Assembly (NCBI GenBank): GCA_028285445.1
Contig: JANQPQ010000046.1
Coordinates: 152,958 to 216,957 of the forward strand
Direction: 5' to 3'
Origin: Cyclobacteriaceae bacterium
Lineage (GTDB): Bacteria; Bacteroidota; Bacteroidia; Cytophagales; Cyclobacteriaceae
Length of the DNA stretch: 64,000 bases
A model generated the notes under the pieces. That model was not told the origin of the DNA. It was given only the letters and a program-made list of their open reading frames with translations, and ran no database searches. The translations under genes were made by a program, and so were the position numbers. Below, in pieces: positions 7,333 through 16,102 of this stretch (positions are counted from its first letter, which is position 1; every line of letters starts with the position of its first letter).

Positions 7333-10300
7333 GTGAAGAGGACTTTTTACATAGTCTTAGTGGCGCTGTGCACTACTCCTATTATTTCCTTTAGCCAGAG
7401 ATATAAACTGCCGGAGGATCCTGCAGAATTTGCACCAGCGGTCCAGGAGTTGCTCAATGGCACACGGGACGACCGTGGAGTTGCCGCCGGAGAGGACCTG
7501 GCATTATTGTGGGGTGGTTTAGGTATTGACGTCCAAAGGAAAATAATTGCTCACGCCCAGCTACTTGACCAGAAAAACTATCGAGCTAAGCCCTACTTCA
7601 TTCAATATTTTGCTGCGCTTAGCAACGCAGTTAACATTGAAAGCCTGGACAACCAGAAGCTGGTTAATTATCTTAATGTCACCGGCAAGGTGATTGAGAA
7701 CTACGAGAATAAGCACCTACTTATCTACCTAAATACAGTTAAGGACTTTTTCGAGTACCGTTCACTGCACTACTCAAAATACTCACAAATACAGGTATCA
7801 AATGATACTTACGACTTTGAATATGTGGCATTTGAGCCCCCTCCAGAAGAGGTAGTTCCTGAGCCTATTGAAGAGGAAGAAGAATCAATTGAGGAAGAAA
7901 GTGACGATTGGTTTGATGAATGGGAGGAAGAGCCAGCTGAAGATGATTGGGGCTCAGATTGGGGTGACGAAGAAGAAAGCTGGGATACTGAGGAGGCTGA
8001 AGAGCAGGCCGAAGAAGAGGAGGACTTGTCATTTCTCATACAGGATGTAATTCAACCTCCAATTGCTGGTGCTGTTATTAAATTCAACAGCACAGATTTG
8101 GCATTTATCACACCCCGAGATTCCGTTAGCGCTATTCATGGCACCAGCGGCTCCTTCCTTATCAAGGAAGGCATTTTTGTTGGGGAAAATGGTAAGTTCG
8201 ATTGGGCCGCCGCAGACCTAAGTCCTGATTCAGTATACGTCAACTTCACTAAGTACAATTTTGAAGTTTCCAAGGGGGCTTTATCTGCGGAGCGAGTTCA
8301 TCTTACCTACAAGGGTAAACTTGAATCTCCCGTCGAGGGTGTATTTGAGTTTAATGGCAAGGTTAGAAATAACAATGAATACCCTCGATTTATGTCTTAT
8401 TACAATAACATCGATGTAAAAGGAATCGGGGATGAATTCCTGGAGTACAAGGGGGGCTTTTCTTTAAATGGCAATAGAATTCTTAGTAGCTCTATTTTTG
8501 GTGGGCTGGCTACGATACGTGTTAGTGATGCCGCTGGCCCTAAATTCGTTTCCCGGTCAAACCTCTACGAGTTCGGGGACTCAACACTAACGGCAGACAA
8601 GTCATCGATTGTTATTTTTCACAAATCAGATTCACTATATCATCCTGCAGTTCAGATCAATTACGATCACAACAACAGGCACTTATTGTTACAAAAGGAT
8701 AAGGGCGGGTTCAAAAGGACTCCGTACAAGTCAAGCTTCTTCAATATGGATTTCATAGCAGACATGATACAGTGGAATCTTGACTCCAGTTACCTGGATG
8801 TTTCAATACTAAATGCTCGCAAAGAAGTGCCAGCGTATTTTGAATCGGTGGAGTACTTTGATAATAAAGAAGTTTCCGGTTCGATAGGTCTCTACGATTT
8901 CAACCCATTGCGGATGGTAATGGGCTATGCAAAGAAAAACTCCGATCAATTTTTGGCAGTGGATTTGGCGGAGTCCACCAGGCGGCCTTTAGCTACTATA
9001 AAATCAGCTATGTTGTATTTGATGTGGGCCGGATATATCGATTATAACGTGAAGACAACCCAGGTAACGATAAAGGAGAAGGCTTATCATGCTTTGCTTA
9101 GCCAGAAGAGCAAGAAGGATTTTGATAACCTCAAAATCGAATCTCTTACTGATTCAAAGCCTAATGCCACTTTGGATTTCAACACGCAGGAGATGCACGT
9201 TCGTGGCATTGACAGATTTTACATTAGCGAGATTCTGGATGTTTACATTGAACCCGACAGCAACGAGGTAACTCTGCTAAAGAACCGCGACTTCAAATTT
9301 AACGGAAAGATCTTTGCAGGAAATTTCGAATATGTAGGTCATGACTTCACTTTTAAATATGACAGCTTCCTGGTTCAGCTAAATCACATAGACTCTATTA
9401 GATTCTATGTTTTGGAAGAAGACAGCCGAGGGTCGAGAAAGCGACTGGTAGACAATGCACTTTCCGGGATTGGAGCTGGCGGCGAAGAAGAAGGAGATTC
9501 GGCTGCGGTTGATAACAACTTATCAGGTTTCCAGGGAACGTCCGGAACACTTTATATAAACAGACCTAACAACAAATCAGCCAGGAAAATATATCCTGAC
9601 TATCCAAAGTTCGATGGAGGTGGTACTGGATCAATAGTTTACTTTGATCGGCCCGACTACCTCGACGGGATTTATGATAAGTCAATATACTTTGTGATAC
9701 CACCCTTTAAGCTGGATAGCCTTAGCGATAGTGACCCCGCGGCAATTGGCTTTAACGGCACCTTTGGCTCCAGTGGGATGTTCCCGGAGTTCAAGGAGAC
9801 ATTGAATATACAGCCTGACTATGCCCTGGGATTTGAACATAGCATCCCTCCTGATGGCTACCATCTATTTGATGGTGAGGGTAAGCTCTTCAACAGACTT
9901 ACCATGGACAAGAGGGGCCTACGCGCAGATGGTAAAATTGAGTATCTCACTACTACTTTGAATTCTAATGATTTCATTTTCTATGTAGATTCAGTGGTGA
10001 CTCGAGGTAGCGTTGTAGATATAGCTGAGGGTGAATACCGCGGTGCATTCTTCCCCAAAATTCATTTAGAAGACTACAGCCTAAAGTGGTTACCCCGAAA
10101 AGACAGTATGTATATCAGTAACAATGCTGATCCAATTCAACTGTATGAGAATACCGCTTCGCTGGACGGCAGTGCAATCGTTGGCCGAAAAGGTGTATTT
10201 GGTCAGGGCTTATTGACCACTCGGGGTGCCGAGACAGTTTCCAGGGAATACGAATTTAAGAGTAACGAATTTACTGCGGGCCATGCCCATTTCGTGGTGA

Positions 10301-12159
10301 AATCTTCCGACCCGGAAAAGCCAACCATCGAAGCAAACAACGTAAAACTCAGCTTTAACCTGACGGACAATTTTGCGGAGATAAACCCTGAAGTGGCTGG
10401 CGAGGCAGTATTGGATTTTCCATTTGCCCAATTTAAGACCTCCATACCCAGTGCTGTTTGGGATTTGGACAGTGCCAAAGTAACCATGACTAAGCCGGAG
10501 GAATATGATATTGCCGATAGCTATTTCTATACCACGCGCGAAGACCTGGACTCACTGAGTTTCAATGCCACCGAAGCAATTTATGACATTAATTCGCAAG
10601 AGCTGACGGTAAGCGGAATCCCCTATATCACAGTGGCCGATTCTCGTATTACTCCGGAAAATGGCGAAGTACTAATACTTGAAAATGCCAAAATCGGTAC
10701 GTTGCAAAACACAACCCTGGTGATAGATACTCTTGATAGCTTCCACCGGCTCTATGATGGAACCATAACCATAATCTCAAGAAACGAATTTGAAGGGGAG
10801 GCAACCTATGAGTATGTGAACGCTGTTCAGGACACTTTTGCCATTAAGCTAACAGACTTCCATCTTGAAGACCTATCTGAAAATAAGAAAAGGCCAGATT
10901 TCCACACCGTTGCAGACGGGAATATAGAAGCTACTGATAATATTATCGTTAGCCCTGGTATGTTTTACAAGGGCACGGTAAAAATGTACGCCAACCGCCC
11001 ATTCCTTGAGTTGGATGGTTTTGTCAAGCTAAACTTGAAGAAGATTCCCAATTACGATACATGGATCAAGTACCAGCATGATGGTGAGCAGGGCGAGGTT
11101 GTATTTGATTTTGAGGAGAGTGTAACGGAAGACGGCCAGCAAGTAACAGCTGGGCTTCACTACAACATCAACGACTTTAGTCTTTATAGCACTTTCATTA
11201 CCCAGAAGCCTAACTCTAATGACGAAGACTTTTTCATTCCTTCCGGAATGCTAAGCTATCAGGCCGATAGCAGCGAGTTTGTAATTGCAGAGCAGGGTAA
11301 AATAGAAGGAGATTCTTACTCGGGGAAAGTATTTGCTTTTAATGAAGATACCGGCGACATAAGAATTGAGGGCCCTGTGAATTTCATACAAAACACTAAA
11401 TCCAGAGGAATTGATGCGGCTATATTGGGTGAAGGTAATATTGAGACAAATGAATTCTCCTTCAATTCCTTTATCTCAATTCTATTCGATTTGCCACCGT
11501 CAGCTTTTGAATTGGTTGCCCAGGATTTGAATAATAGCATTGACGAATATGGAGCCCCCGAAGCTGAAGACGACAGAACACAGCTTTTATATAAGGTGGC
11601 TGAAATCATTGGAGATAGGGCTGTAGAGAACTATGAAACACGGTCGGCCCAGGAGTATACCCCACTGGTTACTGCGTCTCCCGCCTTAGTGAAGCCGATG
11701 GTATTCTCTAACGTCGATTTGAAATGGTCGCACCTTAACAAGGCCTTCTATAGCGTAGGAAATCTCAGCATGTCAAACGTGTTAAGAAATGACATCAATG
11801 CTGCTTTCGAGGGGTTCTTTGAAGTGACCAAAAAACTGGAAGGCGAGAAAATCGATTTGTTCTTTAAGGCTTCGGCAGAGACCTGGTACTATTTCGGCTA
11901 TGAAAATAACCGACTGATCACCTTCTCATCTAACAAGGAATACAACGAATTCATAACCAGCAAATCCAATGCAGCGAAGGCTAAGGTTGGCGATTTCGTA
12001 TTTGTTCCAGGCGACCTGGCTGAGGCTCTGGACTTCGTCAATAGGTTCCGCAAAGATTACTTGAATCTTGAAACTCCATATGAGTTGTATGCTCCGCTGG
12101 GTGATGAAGAAAAGAAGGAAGAGAAGAAGGATGCAGCGGATGACGATGAGGGGTTCTAA
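7333..12159 (+). CDS. Giant secreted beta-rich protein with acidic linker, function unknown
   Basis: This 1608-residue protein starts most plausibly at GTG 7333, which gives a classic signal peptide (VKRTFYIVLVALCTTPIISFS-Q). A TTG at 7294 is in frame but only adds a polar lead and directly follows a stop codon. Residues ~40-165 look helical. Residues ~169-234 are an extremely acidic, Trp-containing disordered linker. From ~240 to the end the protein is a long run of short beta strands with no catalytic motif, in a cadence of 'F.G....Y.G..F.F...' resembling the OstA/LptA/AsmA kind of stacked beta structure. The C-terminus is charged (Lys/Glu/Asp). It is followed by plsY after 77 bases. I do not recognise a named family; a structural role spanning the periplasm or on the outer surface is inference. 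Confidence 0.85.
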   Translation: MKRTFYIVLVALCTTPIISFSQRYKLPEDPAEFAPAVQELLNGTRDDRGVAAGEDLALLWGGLGIDVQRKIIAHAQLLDQKNYRAKPYFIQYFAALSNAVNIESLDNQKLVNYLNVTGKVIENYENKHLLIYLNTVKDFFEYRSLHYSKYSQIQVSNDTYDFEYVAFEPPPEEVVPEPIEEEEESIEEESDDWFDEWEEEPAEDDWGSDWGDEEESWDTEEAEEQAEEEEDLSFLIQDVIQPPIAGAVIKFNSTDLAFITPRDSVSAIHGTSGSFLIKEGIFVGENGKFDWAAADLSPDSVYVNFTKYNFEVSKGALSAERVHLTYKGKLESPVEGVFEFNGKVRNNNEYPRFMSYYNNIDVKGIGDEFLEYKGGFSLNGNRILSSSIFGGLATIRVSDAAGPKFVSRSNLYEFGDSTLTADKSSIVIFHKSDSLYHPAVQINYDHNNRHLLLQKDKGGFKRTPYKSSFFNMDFIADMIQWNLDSSYLDVSILNARKEVPAYFESVEYFDNKEVSGSIGLYDFNPLRMVMGYAKKNSDQFLAVDLAESTRRPLATIKSAMLYLMWAGYIDYNVKTTQVTIKEKAYHALLSQKSKKDFDNLKIESLTDSKPNATLDFNTQEMHVRGIDRFYISEILDVYIEPDSNEVTLLKNRDFKFNGKIFAGNFEYVGHDFTFKYDSFLVQLNHIDSIRFYVLEEDSRGSRKRLVDNALSGIGAGGEEEGDSAAVDNNLSGFQGTSGTLYINRPNNKSARKIYPDYPKFDGGGTGSIVYFDRPDYLDGIYDKSIYFVIPPFKLDSLSDSDPAAIGFNGTFGSSGMFPEFKETLNIQPDYALGFEHSIPPDGYHLFDGEGKLFNRLTMDKRGLRADGKIEYLTTTLNSNDFIFYVDSVVTRGSVVDIAEGEYRGAFFPKIHLEDYSLKWLPRKDSMYISNNADPIQLYENTASLDGSAIVGRKGVFGQGLLTTRGAETVSREYEFKSNEFTAGHAHFVVKSSDPEKPTIEANNVKLSFNLTDNFAEINPEVAGEAVLDFPFAQFKTSIPSAVWDLDSAKVTMTKPEEYDIADSYFYTTREDLDSLSFNATEAIYDINSQELTVSGIPYITVADSRITPENGEVLILENAKIGTLQNTTLVIDTLDSFHRLYDGTITIISRNEFEGEATYEYVNAVQDTFAIKLTDFHLEDLSENKKRPDFHTVADGNIEATDNIIVSPGMFYKGTVKMYANRPFLELDGFVKLNLKKIPNYDTWIKYQHDGEQGEVVFDFEESVTEDGQQVTAGLHYNINDFSLYSTFITQKPNSNDEDFFIPSGMLSYQADSSEFVIAEQGKIEGDSYSGKVFAFNEDTGDIRIEGPVNFIQNTKSRGIDAAILGEGNIETNEFSFNSFISILFDLPPSAFELVAQDLNNSIDEYGAPEAEDDRTQLLYKVAEIIGDRAVENYETRSAQEYTPLVTASPALVKPMVFSNVDLKWSHLNKAFYSVGNLSMSNVLRNDINAAFEGFFEVTKKLEGEKIDLFFKASAETWYYFGYENNRLITFSSNKEYNEFITSKSNAAKAKVGDFVFVPGDLAEALDFVNRFRKDYLNLETPYELYAPLGDEEKKEEKKDAADDDEGF

Positions 12160-12182
12160 TGGCCGCTAGTCAAAAACCGGTC

Positions 12183-12210
12183 TTTCAGCGCGAAAAATAT
12201 GCTATATTTG
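12183..12210 (+). promoter_or_regulatory. Bacteroidota-type promoter of plsY
   Basis: TATATTTG at 12203-12210 is an exact TAnnTTTG -7 element, with a TTTC box at 12183-12186 in the region of the -33 element (16-base spacer). It lies 26 bases before the plsY start codon, just after the stop of the giant gene, so plsY probably has its own promoter. Confidence 0.5.
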
Positions 12211-12236
12211 CTCCCCCTGAACCATCTACTTAACTT

Positions 12237-12890
12237 ATGGACATCCTTTTTATAGCTTCAGGCCTGGTTGTAGCATACCTTATTGGTTCAATTCCCACGG
12301 CTATTTGGTTTGGCAAGTGGTATCATGGTATTGATGTTAGAGACCATGGTAGCGGAAACCCCGGAGCAACCAATACCTTTCGGGTTTTAGGAAAGAGAGC
12401 AGGTACGGTGGTGTTGCTGGTGGATATTGCCAAAGGCCTAACAGCCTCCTCTATTCCCGTATTGCTGTTAGGGGTAGATGCCATTGTGGTCCAAGACCTG
12501 GTCATATTCAAGCTGATCTACGGAATTGTTGCGGTAGTAGGACATCTATTTCCAATCTTTCTAAATTTCAAAGGAGGTAAAGGTGTTGCCACATTACTTG
12601 GAATGATGCTGGCTATACATTGGGAAGTAGCGATGCTTAGCGTGCTCCTTTTCGTGGTGATTTTGATTACTACAAAATATGTAAGCCTGGGGTCTATACT
12701 TGGGGTCTTATCATTTCCAATCATGCTTTTAACCATACCCAGGTTTAAAGGTGGCGAGCCCGCTTTGATTCTATTCGGCTTCCTCCTGTTTATTGTTGTG
12801 GTGTGGACTCATCATAAGAATATTAAGAGAATCCGAAATGGCGAGGAGAGTAAGACCTACCTTTTTCAGCGGAAAAGTTCAACAGATTAA
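12237..12890 (+). CDS. plsY: Glycerol-3-phosphate acyltransferase PlsY
   Basis: This is a 217-residue polytopic inner-membrane enzyme that transfers acyl groups from acyl-phosphate to glycerol-3-phosphate, the first step of phospholipid synthesis. The three conserved PlsY loops are present: GSIPTAIWFGKW near residue 17, SGNPGATNTFRVLGK near 40 (phosphate and acyl-phosphate binding), and FKGGKGVATLLG near 112 (glycerol-3-phosphate binding). Hydrophobic segments fit the expected five to seven membrane passes. The tail after the last helix is basic. It stands between the giant secreted protein and the M20 peptidase, which starts 14 bases later and may be co-transcribed. Confidence 0.95.
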   Translation: MDILFIASGLVVAYLIGSIPTAIWFGKWYHGIDVRDHGSGNPGATNTFRVLGKRAGTVVLLVDIAKGLTASSIPVLLLGVDAIVVQDLVIFKLIYGIVAVVGHLFPIFLNFKGGKGVATLLGMMLAIHWEVAMLSVLLFVVILITTKYVSLGSILGVLSFPIMLLTIPRFKGGEPALILFGFLLFIVVVWTHHKNIKRIRNGEESKTYLFQRKSSTD

Positions 12891-12903
12891 CAACAAGTAG
12901 ACA

Positions 12904-14277
12904 TTGGAAAATAGTGTCAAGAATTACCTCGAGGAGCACAAAGATCGCTTCCTCAGCGAACTAGTGGAATTGTTAAAAATTCCCTCAATTAGTGCCGATA
13001 GTAAGTACAAAGATGATGTGGCAAGGGCCGCTGATTTCGTTCATCAGAAGTTATTAGATGCAGGAGTAGACCATGCTGAAGTTTGCCCTACCAAAGGGCA
13101 TCCTATAGTTTATGGTGAAAAGATGGTTGACCCCTCGGCACCAACTATATTAGTTTACGGTCATTACGATGTCCAACCACCAGACCCTCTGGAGCTTTGG
13201 CACTCTCCCCCATTTGAGCCAGTTATAAAAGATGAAAAGATATATGCAAGAGGTGCCTGCGACGATAAGGGACAGGTCTATATGCACCTCAAGGCTTTTG
13301 AAATTCTGAATAATACAAGCGGCCTTCCCTGCAATGTAAAATTTATGATTGAAGGAGAGGAAGAAGTAGGCTCAGAGAATCTTGAAACCTTCGTTAAGGA
13401 GAATAGCGAAAAGCTAAGCAATGATGTAATACTGATTTCCGATACCAGCATTGTTTCCAATGAAATTCCCTCTATAACAATCGGCCTCCGTGGTATCAGC
13501 TATATGGAAGTTGAACTCACAGGCCCCAACAGAGACCTTCACTCAGGGGTGTATGGAGGAGCAGTTGCCAATCCGGTTAACGCGCTTTGTGAGTTAATAT
13601 CTTCCCTGAAAGACGAAAAGGGCAAAATTACCATCCCCGGTTTTTACGACAGGGTTCTTGAGTACTCGGAGCAGGATCGGAATGATTTGAATGCCAGGCC
13701 ATTTGACCTTCAAGAGTATAAAGATGACTTAGATATAGCCGAAGTTCAGGGTGAGCAAGGGTTTTCAACTATTGAAAGAGTTGGTATTCGGCCAACACTT
13801 GATGTAAACGGCATCTGGGGTGGTTATGCTGGCGAGGGAGCGAAAACAGTGTTGCCTTCGAAAGCAAGTGCCAAAATATCAATGAGACTTGTACCTAACC
13901 AGGACAGCCAGGAAATTACAGATTTGTTTAGAAAACATATCGAAGCAATTGCTCCCCCTACTATGAAGGTGAAAGTCACTGAGCATCATGGAGGCGAGCC
14001 AACGGTTACTCCCACAACTTCTGCGGCATATGCCGCTGCTAGCGCCGCCTTTGAAGAGGTTTGGGGAAAGAGGCCAATTCCAACAATGGAAGGCGGTAGT
14101 ATACCAATTGTTGCGCTGTTTAAGGAAGTGCTTAAGTCAGATACTGTGCTGATGGGATTTGGATTAGACTCCGATGCGATCCATTCGCCGAACGAGCATT
14201 ATGGTCTATTCAACTATTTTATTGGTATTGAGACTATTGCAAGCTTCCATCAGAAGCTGGCTAATTCCGTCAGTTAG
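12904..14277 (+). CDS. M20-family dipeptidase
   Basis: This is a 457-residue metallopeptidase of family M20 (the carnosinase/CPG2-like dipeptidase group). Metal ligands are recognisable in order: His in VYGHYDVQPP, Asp in RGACDDKGQ, the Glu pair in IEGEEEVGS, Asp in LISDTS, and the final His in DSDAIHSPNEHYG. The inserted dimerisation domain lies between about residues 200 and 360. There is no signal peptide, so it is likely cytosolic and cleaves dipeptides imported by the cell. The start is the TTG at 12904: an in-frame stop lies two codons upstream and no ATG is near. It may form a transcription unit with plsY and ends at a strong terminator. Confidence 0.93.
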   Translation: MENSVKNYLEEHKDRFLSELVELLKIPSISADSKYKDDVARAADFVHQKLLDAGVDHAEVCPTKGHPIVYGEKMVDPSAPTILVYGHYDVQPPDPLELWHSPPFEPVIKDEKIYARGACDDKGQVYMHLKAFEILNNTSGLPCNVKFMIEGEEEVGSENLETFVKENSEKLSNDVILISDTSIVSNEIPSITIGLRGISYMEVELTGPNRDLHSGVYGGAVANPVNALCELISSLKDEKGKITIPGFYDRVLEYSEQDRNDLNARPFDLQEYKDDLDIAEVQGEQGFSTIERVGIRPTLDVNGIWGGYAGEGAKTVLPSKASAKISMRLVPNQDSQEITDLFRKHIEAIAPPTMKVKVTEHHGGEPTVTPTTSAAYAAASAAFEEVWGKRPIPTMEGGSIPIVALFKEVLKSDTVLMGFGLDSDAIHSPNEHYGLFNYFIGIETIASFHQKLANSVS

Positions 14278-14300
14278 CCAAGGAATGAACAAGAATTAAG

Positions 14301-14320
14301 CCCCGGAAGGGGTTTTTTTT
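14301..14320 (+). terminator. Rho-independent terminator after the M20 peptidase gene
   Basis: A CCCC-GGAA-GGGG hairpin with a tight tetraloop is followed by eight T residues, 23 bases after the stop codon. The flanking AA..TT can extend the stem. It ends the plsY/M20 unit. Confidence 0.85.
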
Positions 14321-14364
14321 ATTGCTATCAAATTTTATTACCTTTTTTCTCCTAAACAATACCT

Positions 14365-16092
14365 ATGGCTATGCAAAAGGAAAGCAAATTCCGGGATAAG
14401 GGTACAAAGGCTCCCTCATTTCTTGGATTCCTAAAAATTTTCAACCGCTACACTGTCACTTGGATAATTCTTACCGCTGGGGCAACTTTTGCCTATGGAT
14501 ACTTTATGGATTGGCAAACGTTGCGATCAGCAGGCATAGGAACCTGGGTAGCAACTATGAGTGCCGAATTTATACTAGTTGGTTTGATTGTCGCTTTCCT
14601 GATGGTATTTGTCAATGATCGAAGGCAGACAACCGATCCTATTCAGCGGATGTTTCCAGTGGTTATCTGGGGAAGGAAGTGGTTGGTGAAAATGGGGCCG
14701 CTCTTAAGGCAATACCTTTTCCTCAACGACCAGGAAGAGACACCTTATAATCGTATTACACGAAACTGGATTCACGAATCTTCCAAGGGCGTTAGAAATA
14801 CTATTGGTTTTGGTAGCCAGCTGGATATGGACCAGGTAGGAACTACCATCATTATGCCGGCGACTTTTACGAATACCACCATAAAAAGTGGCGATGAAAC
14901 CGGGGATCATTACGAGAAAGTTATAGGTGCTCATACCAGGGTGGAGCCGGTAACCATGAAGCACTTTGTACACATTAGTGCCATGTCATATGGGGCGCTT
15001 TCCTTTAGGGCTCATGCGGCTTTAAATGAGGGAGCAAAAATGGCGGGCATAATGCACAACACTGGAGAAGGATCATTAGCCCCCTGTCATGAGTACGGGG
15101 GAGGGGACCTTATCTTCCAGATAGGTACTGCCAAGTATGGTATCAGGGATGAAGAAGGGAATATGGATGATGAACTACTGCGTAAGATGGCGCAGCATCC
15201 ACAGGTAAAGATGATGGAGATTAAGCTGGCCCAGGGAGCGAAGCCCGGAAAAGGTGGAATGCTCCTTAAGGAAAAAATCACGAAAGAAATATCAGAGATT
15301 CGAAAAGTGCCCATGGGCAAAGATGCTTATGCACCAGCGAGACACAAGGAGTTTAATGATGTTGAAGGACTTTTTGATTTTATCGATAGAGTGCGGGGTG
15401 TGGCCAAAATGCCTGTTGGTATTAAGATGGTAATTGGCCATACAGCTGAGATAGAAGCAATAGCTGAGAAAATGAAGAACGAGCCGGGCAGGGGGCCCGA
15501 CTACATTGTTATTGATGGAGGTGATGGCGGCACCGGAGCGGCCCCACTGGTGCTTAGCTCGTATTGTGGTTTGCCATTGAAGCAGGCAATTGCGGTAGCA
15601 GATTGGGCCTTGAAATATCATGGCGTAAGGGAGAAGGTGGTACTATTTGCCAGCGGAAAAATTGCTACCCCCATCGATATTGCCGTAGCCATGGCCCTGG
15701 GAGCGGACGCTGTTTATATCGCTAGAGGATTCATGTTGGCATTAGGTTGTATCCAGGCGTTGGAATGCCACACAAATCACTGCCCTACCGGTATTGCAAC
15801 CCAAAACAAGAGCCTGGAGAAAGCCCTGGATATTCAGGCTGCTGCTAAGCGCGTTGAAACTTATGCCCAGGTGTTGTACAAAGAGACAACCATGCTTTGT
15901 GAATCCAGTGGCTACGCGAGCCCAGATCAGATTACACCCGATGATATTATGGTAGTTACTTCACCCGGCCACCTGGACTACCTGTCGGAGCTGCATGGGG
16001 TATCAGCCTACGAAGCTAGTTTGGAACGTACGCAGGCCAGAAAGAAAGGCATGTCTGTTGGCGAGATGAAGATGAAAGAGGCCGAGGGCTAA
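14365..16092 (+). CDS. Membrane-anchored FMN-binding glutamate-synthase-like protein
   Basis: Residues ~28-85 hold two transmembrane helices. The remaining ~490 residues form the FMN-dependent barrel of the glutamate synthase large subunit (GltB2-like): MSYGALSFRAHAALNEGA, the HNTGEGSLAPCHEYGGG region, GAKPGKGGMLL, and the FMN phosphate site GGDGGTGAAPLVLSS. A Cys-rich 3Fe-4S-type segment follows (LGCIQALECHTNHCPTGIAT). The N-terminal glutaminase domain of true glutamate synthase is missing, as in the widespread stand-alone family whose substrate is not established. With 575 residues it is slightly longer than soluble versions because of the membrane anchor. It stands alone between a terminator and a convergent amidohydrolase gene. 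Confidence 0.9.
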   Translation: MAMQKESKFRDKGTKAPSFLGFLKIFNRYTVTWIILTAGATFAYGYFMDWQTLRSAGIGTWVATMSAEFILVGLIVAFLMVFVNDRRQTTDPIQRMFPVVIWGRKWLVKMGPLLRQYLFLNDQEETPYNRITRNWIHESSKGVRNTIGFGSQLDMDQVGTTIIMPATFTNTTIKSGDETGDHYEKVIGAHTRVEPVTMKHFVHISAMSYGALSFRAHAALNEGAKMAGIMHNTGEGSLAPCHEYGGGDLIFQIGTAKYGIRDEEGNMDDELLRKMAQHPQVKMMEIKLAQGAKPGKGGMLLKEKITKEISEIRKVPMGKDAYAPARHKEFNDVEGLFDFIDRVRGVAKMPVGIKMVIGHTAEIEAIAEKMKNEPGRGPDYIVIDGGDGGTGAAPLVLSSYCGLPLKQAIAVADWALKYHGVREKVVLFASGKIATPIDIAVAMALGADAVYIARGFMLALGCIQALECHTNHCPTGIATQNKSLEKALDIQAAAKRVETYAQVLYKETTMLCESSGYASPDQITPDDIMVVTSPGHLDYLSELHGVSAYEASLERTQARKKGMSVGEMKMKEAEG

Positions 16093-16102
16093 AAGCCCAG
16101 AA

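Noticed and set aside
7809..8039. Ser-rich frame on the minus strand (76 codons)
   Set aside because: It is the antisense shadow of the acidic Glu/Asp linker of the giant protein; Ser-rich composition follows from reversed GAA/GAT codons.
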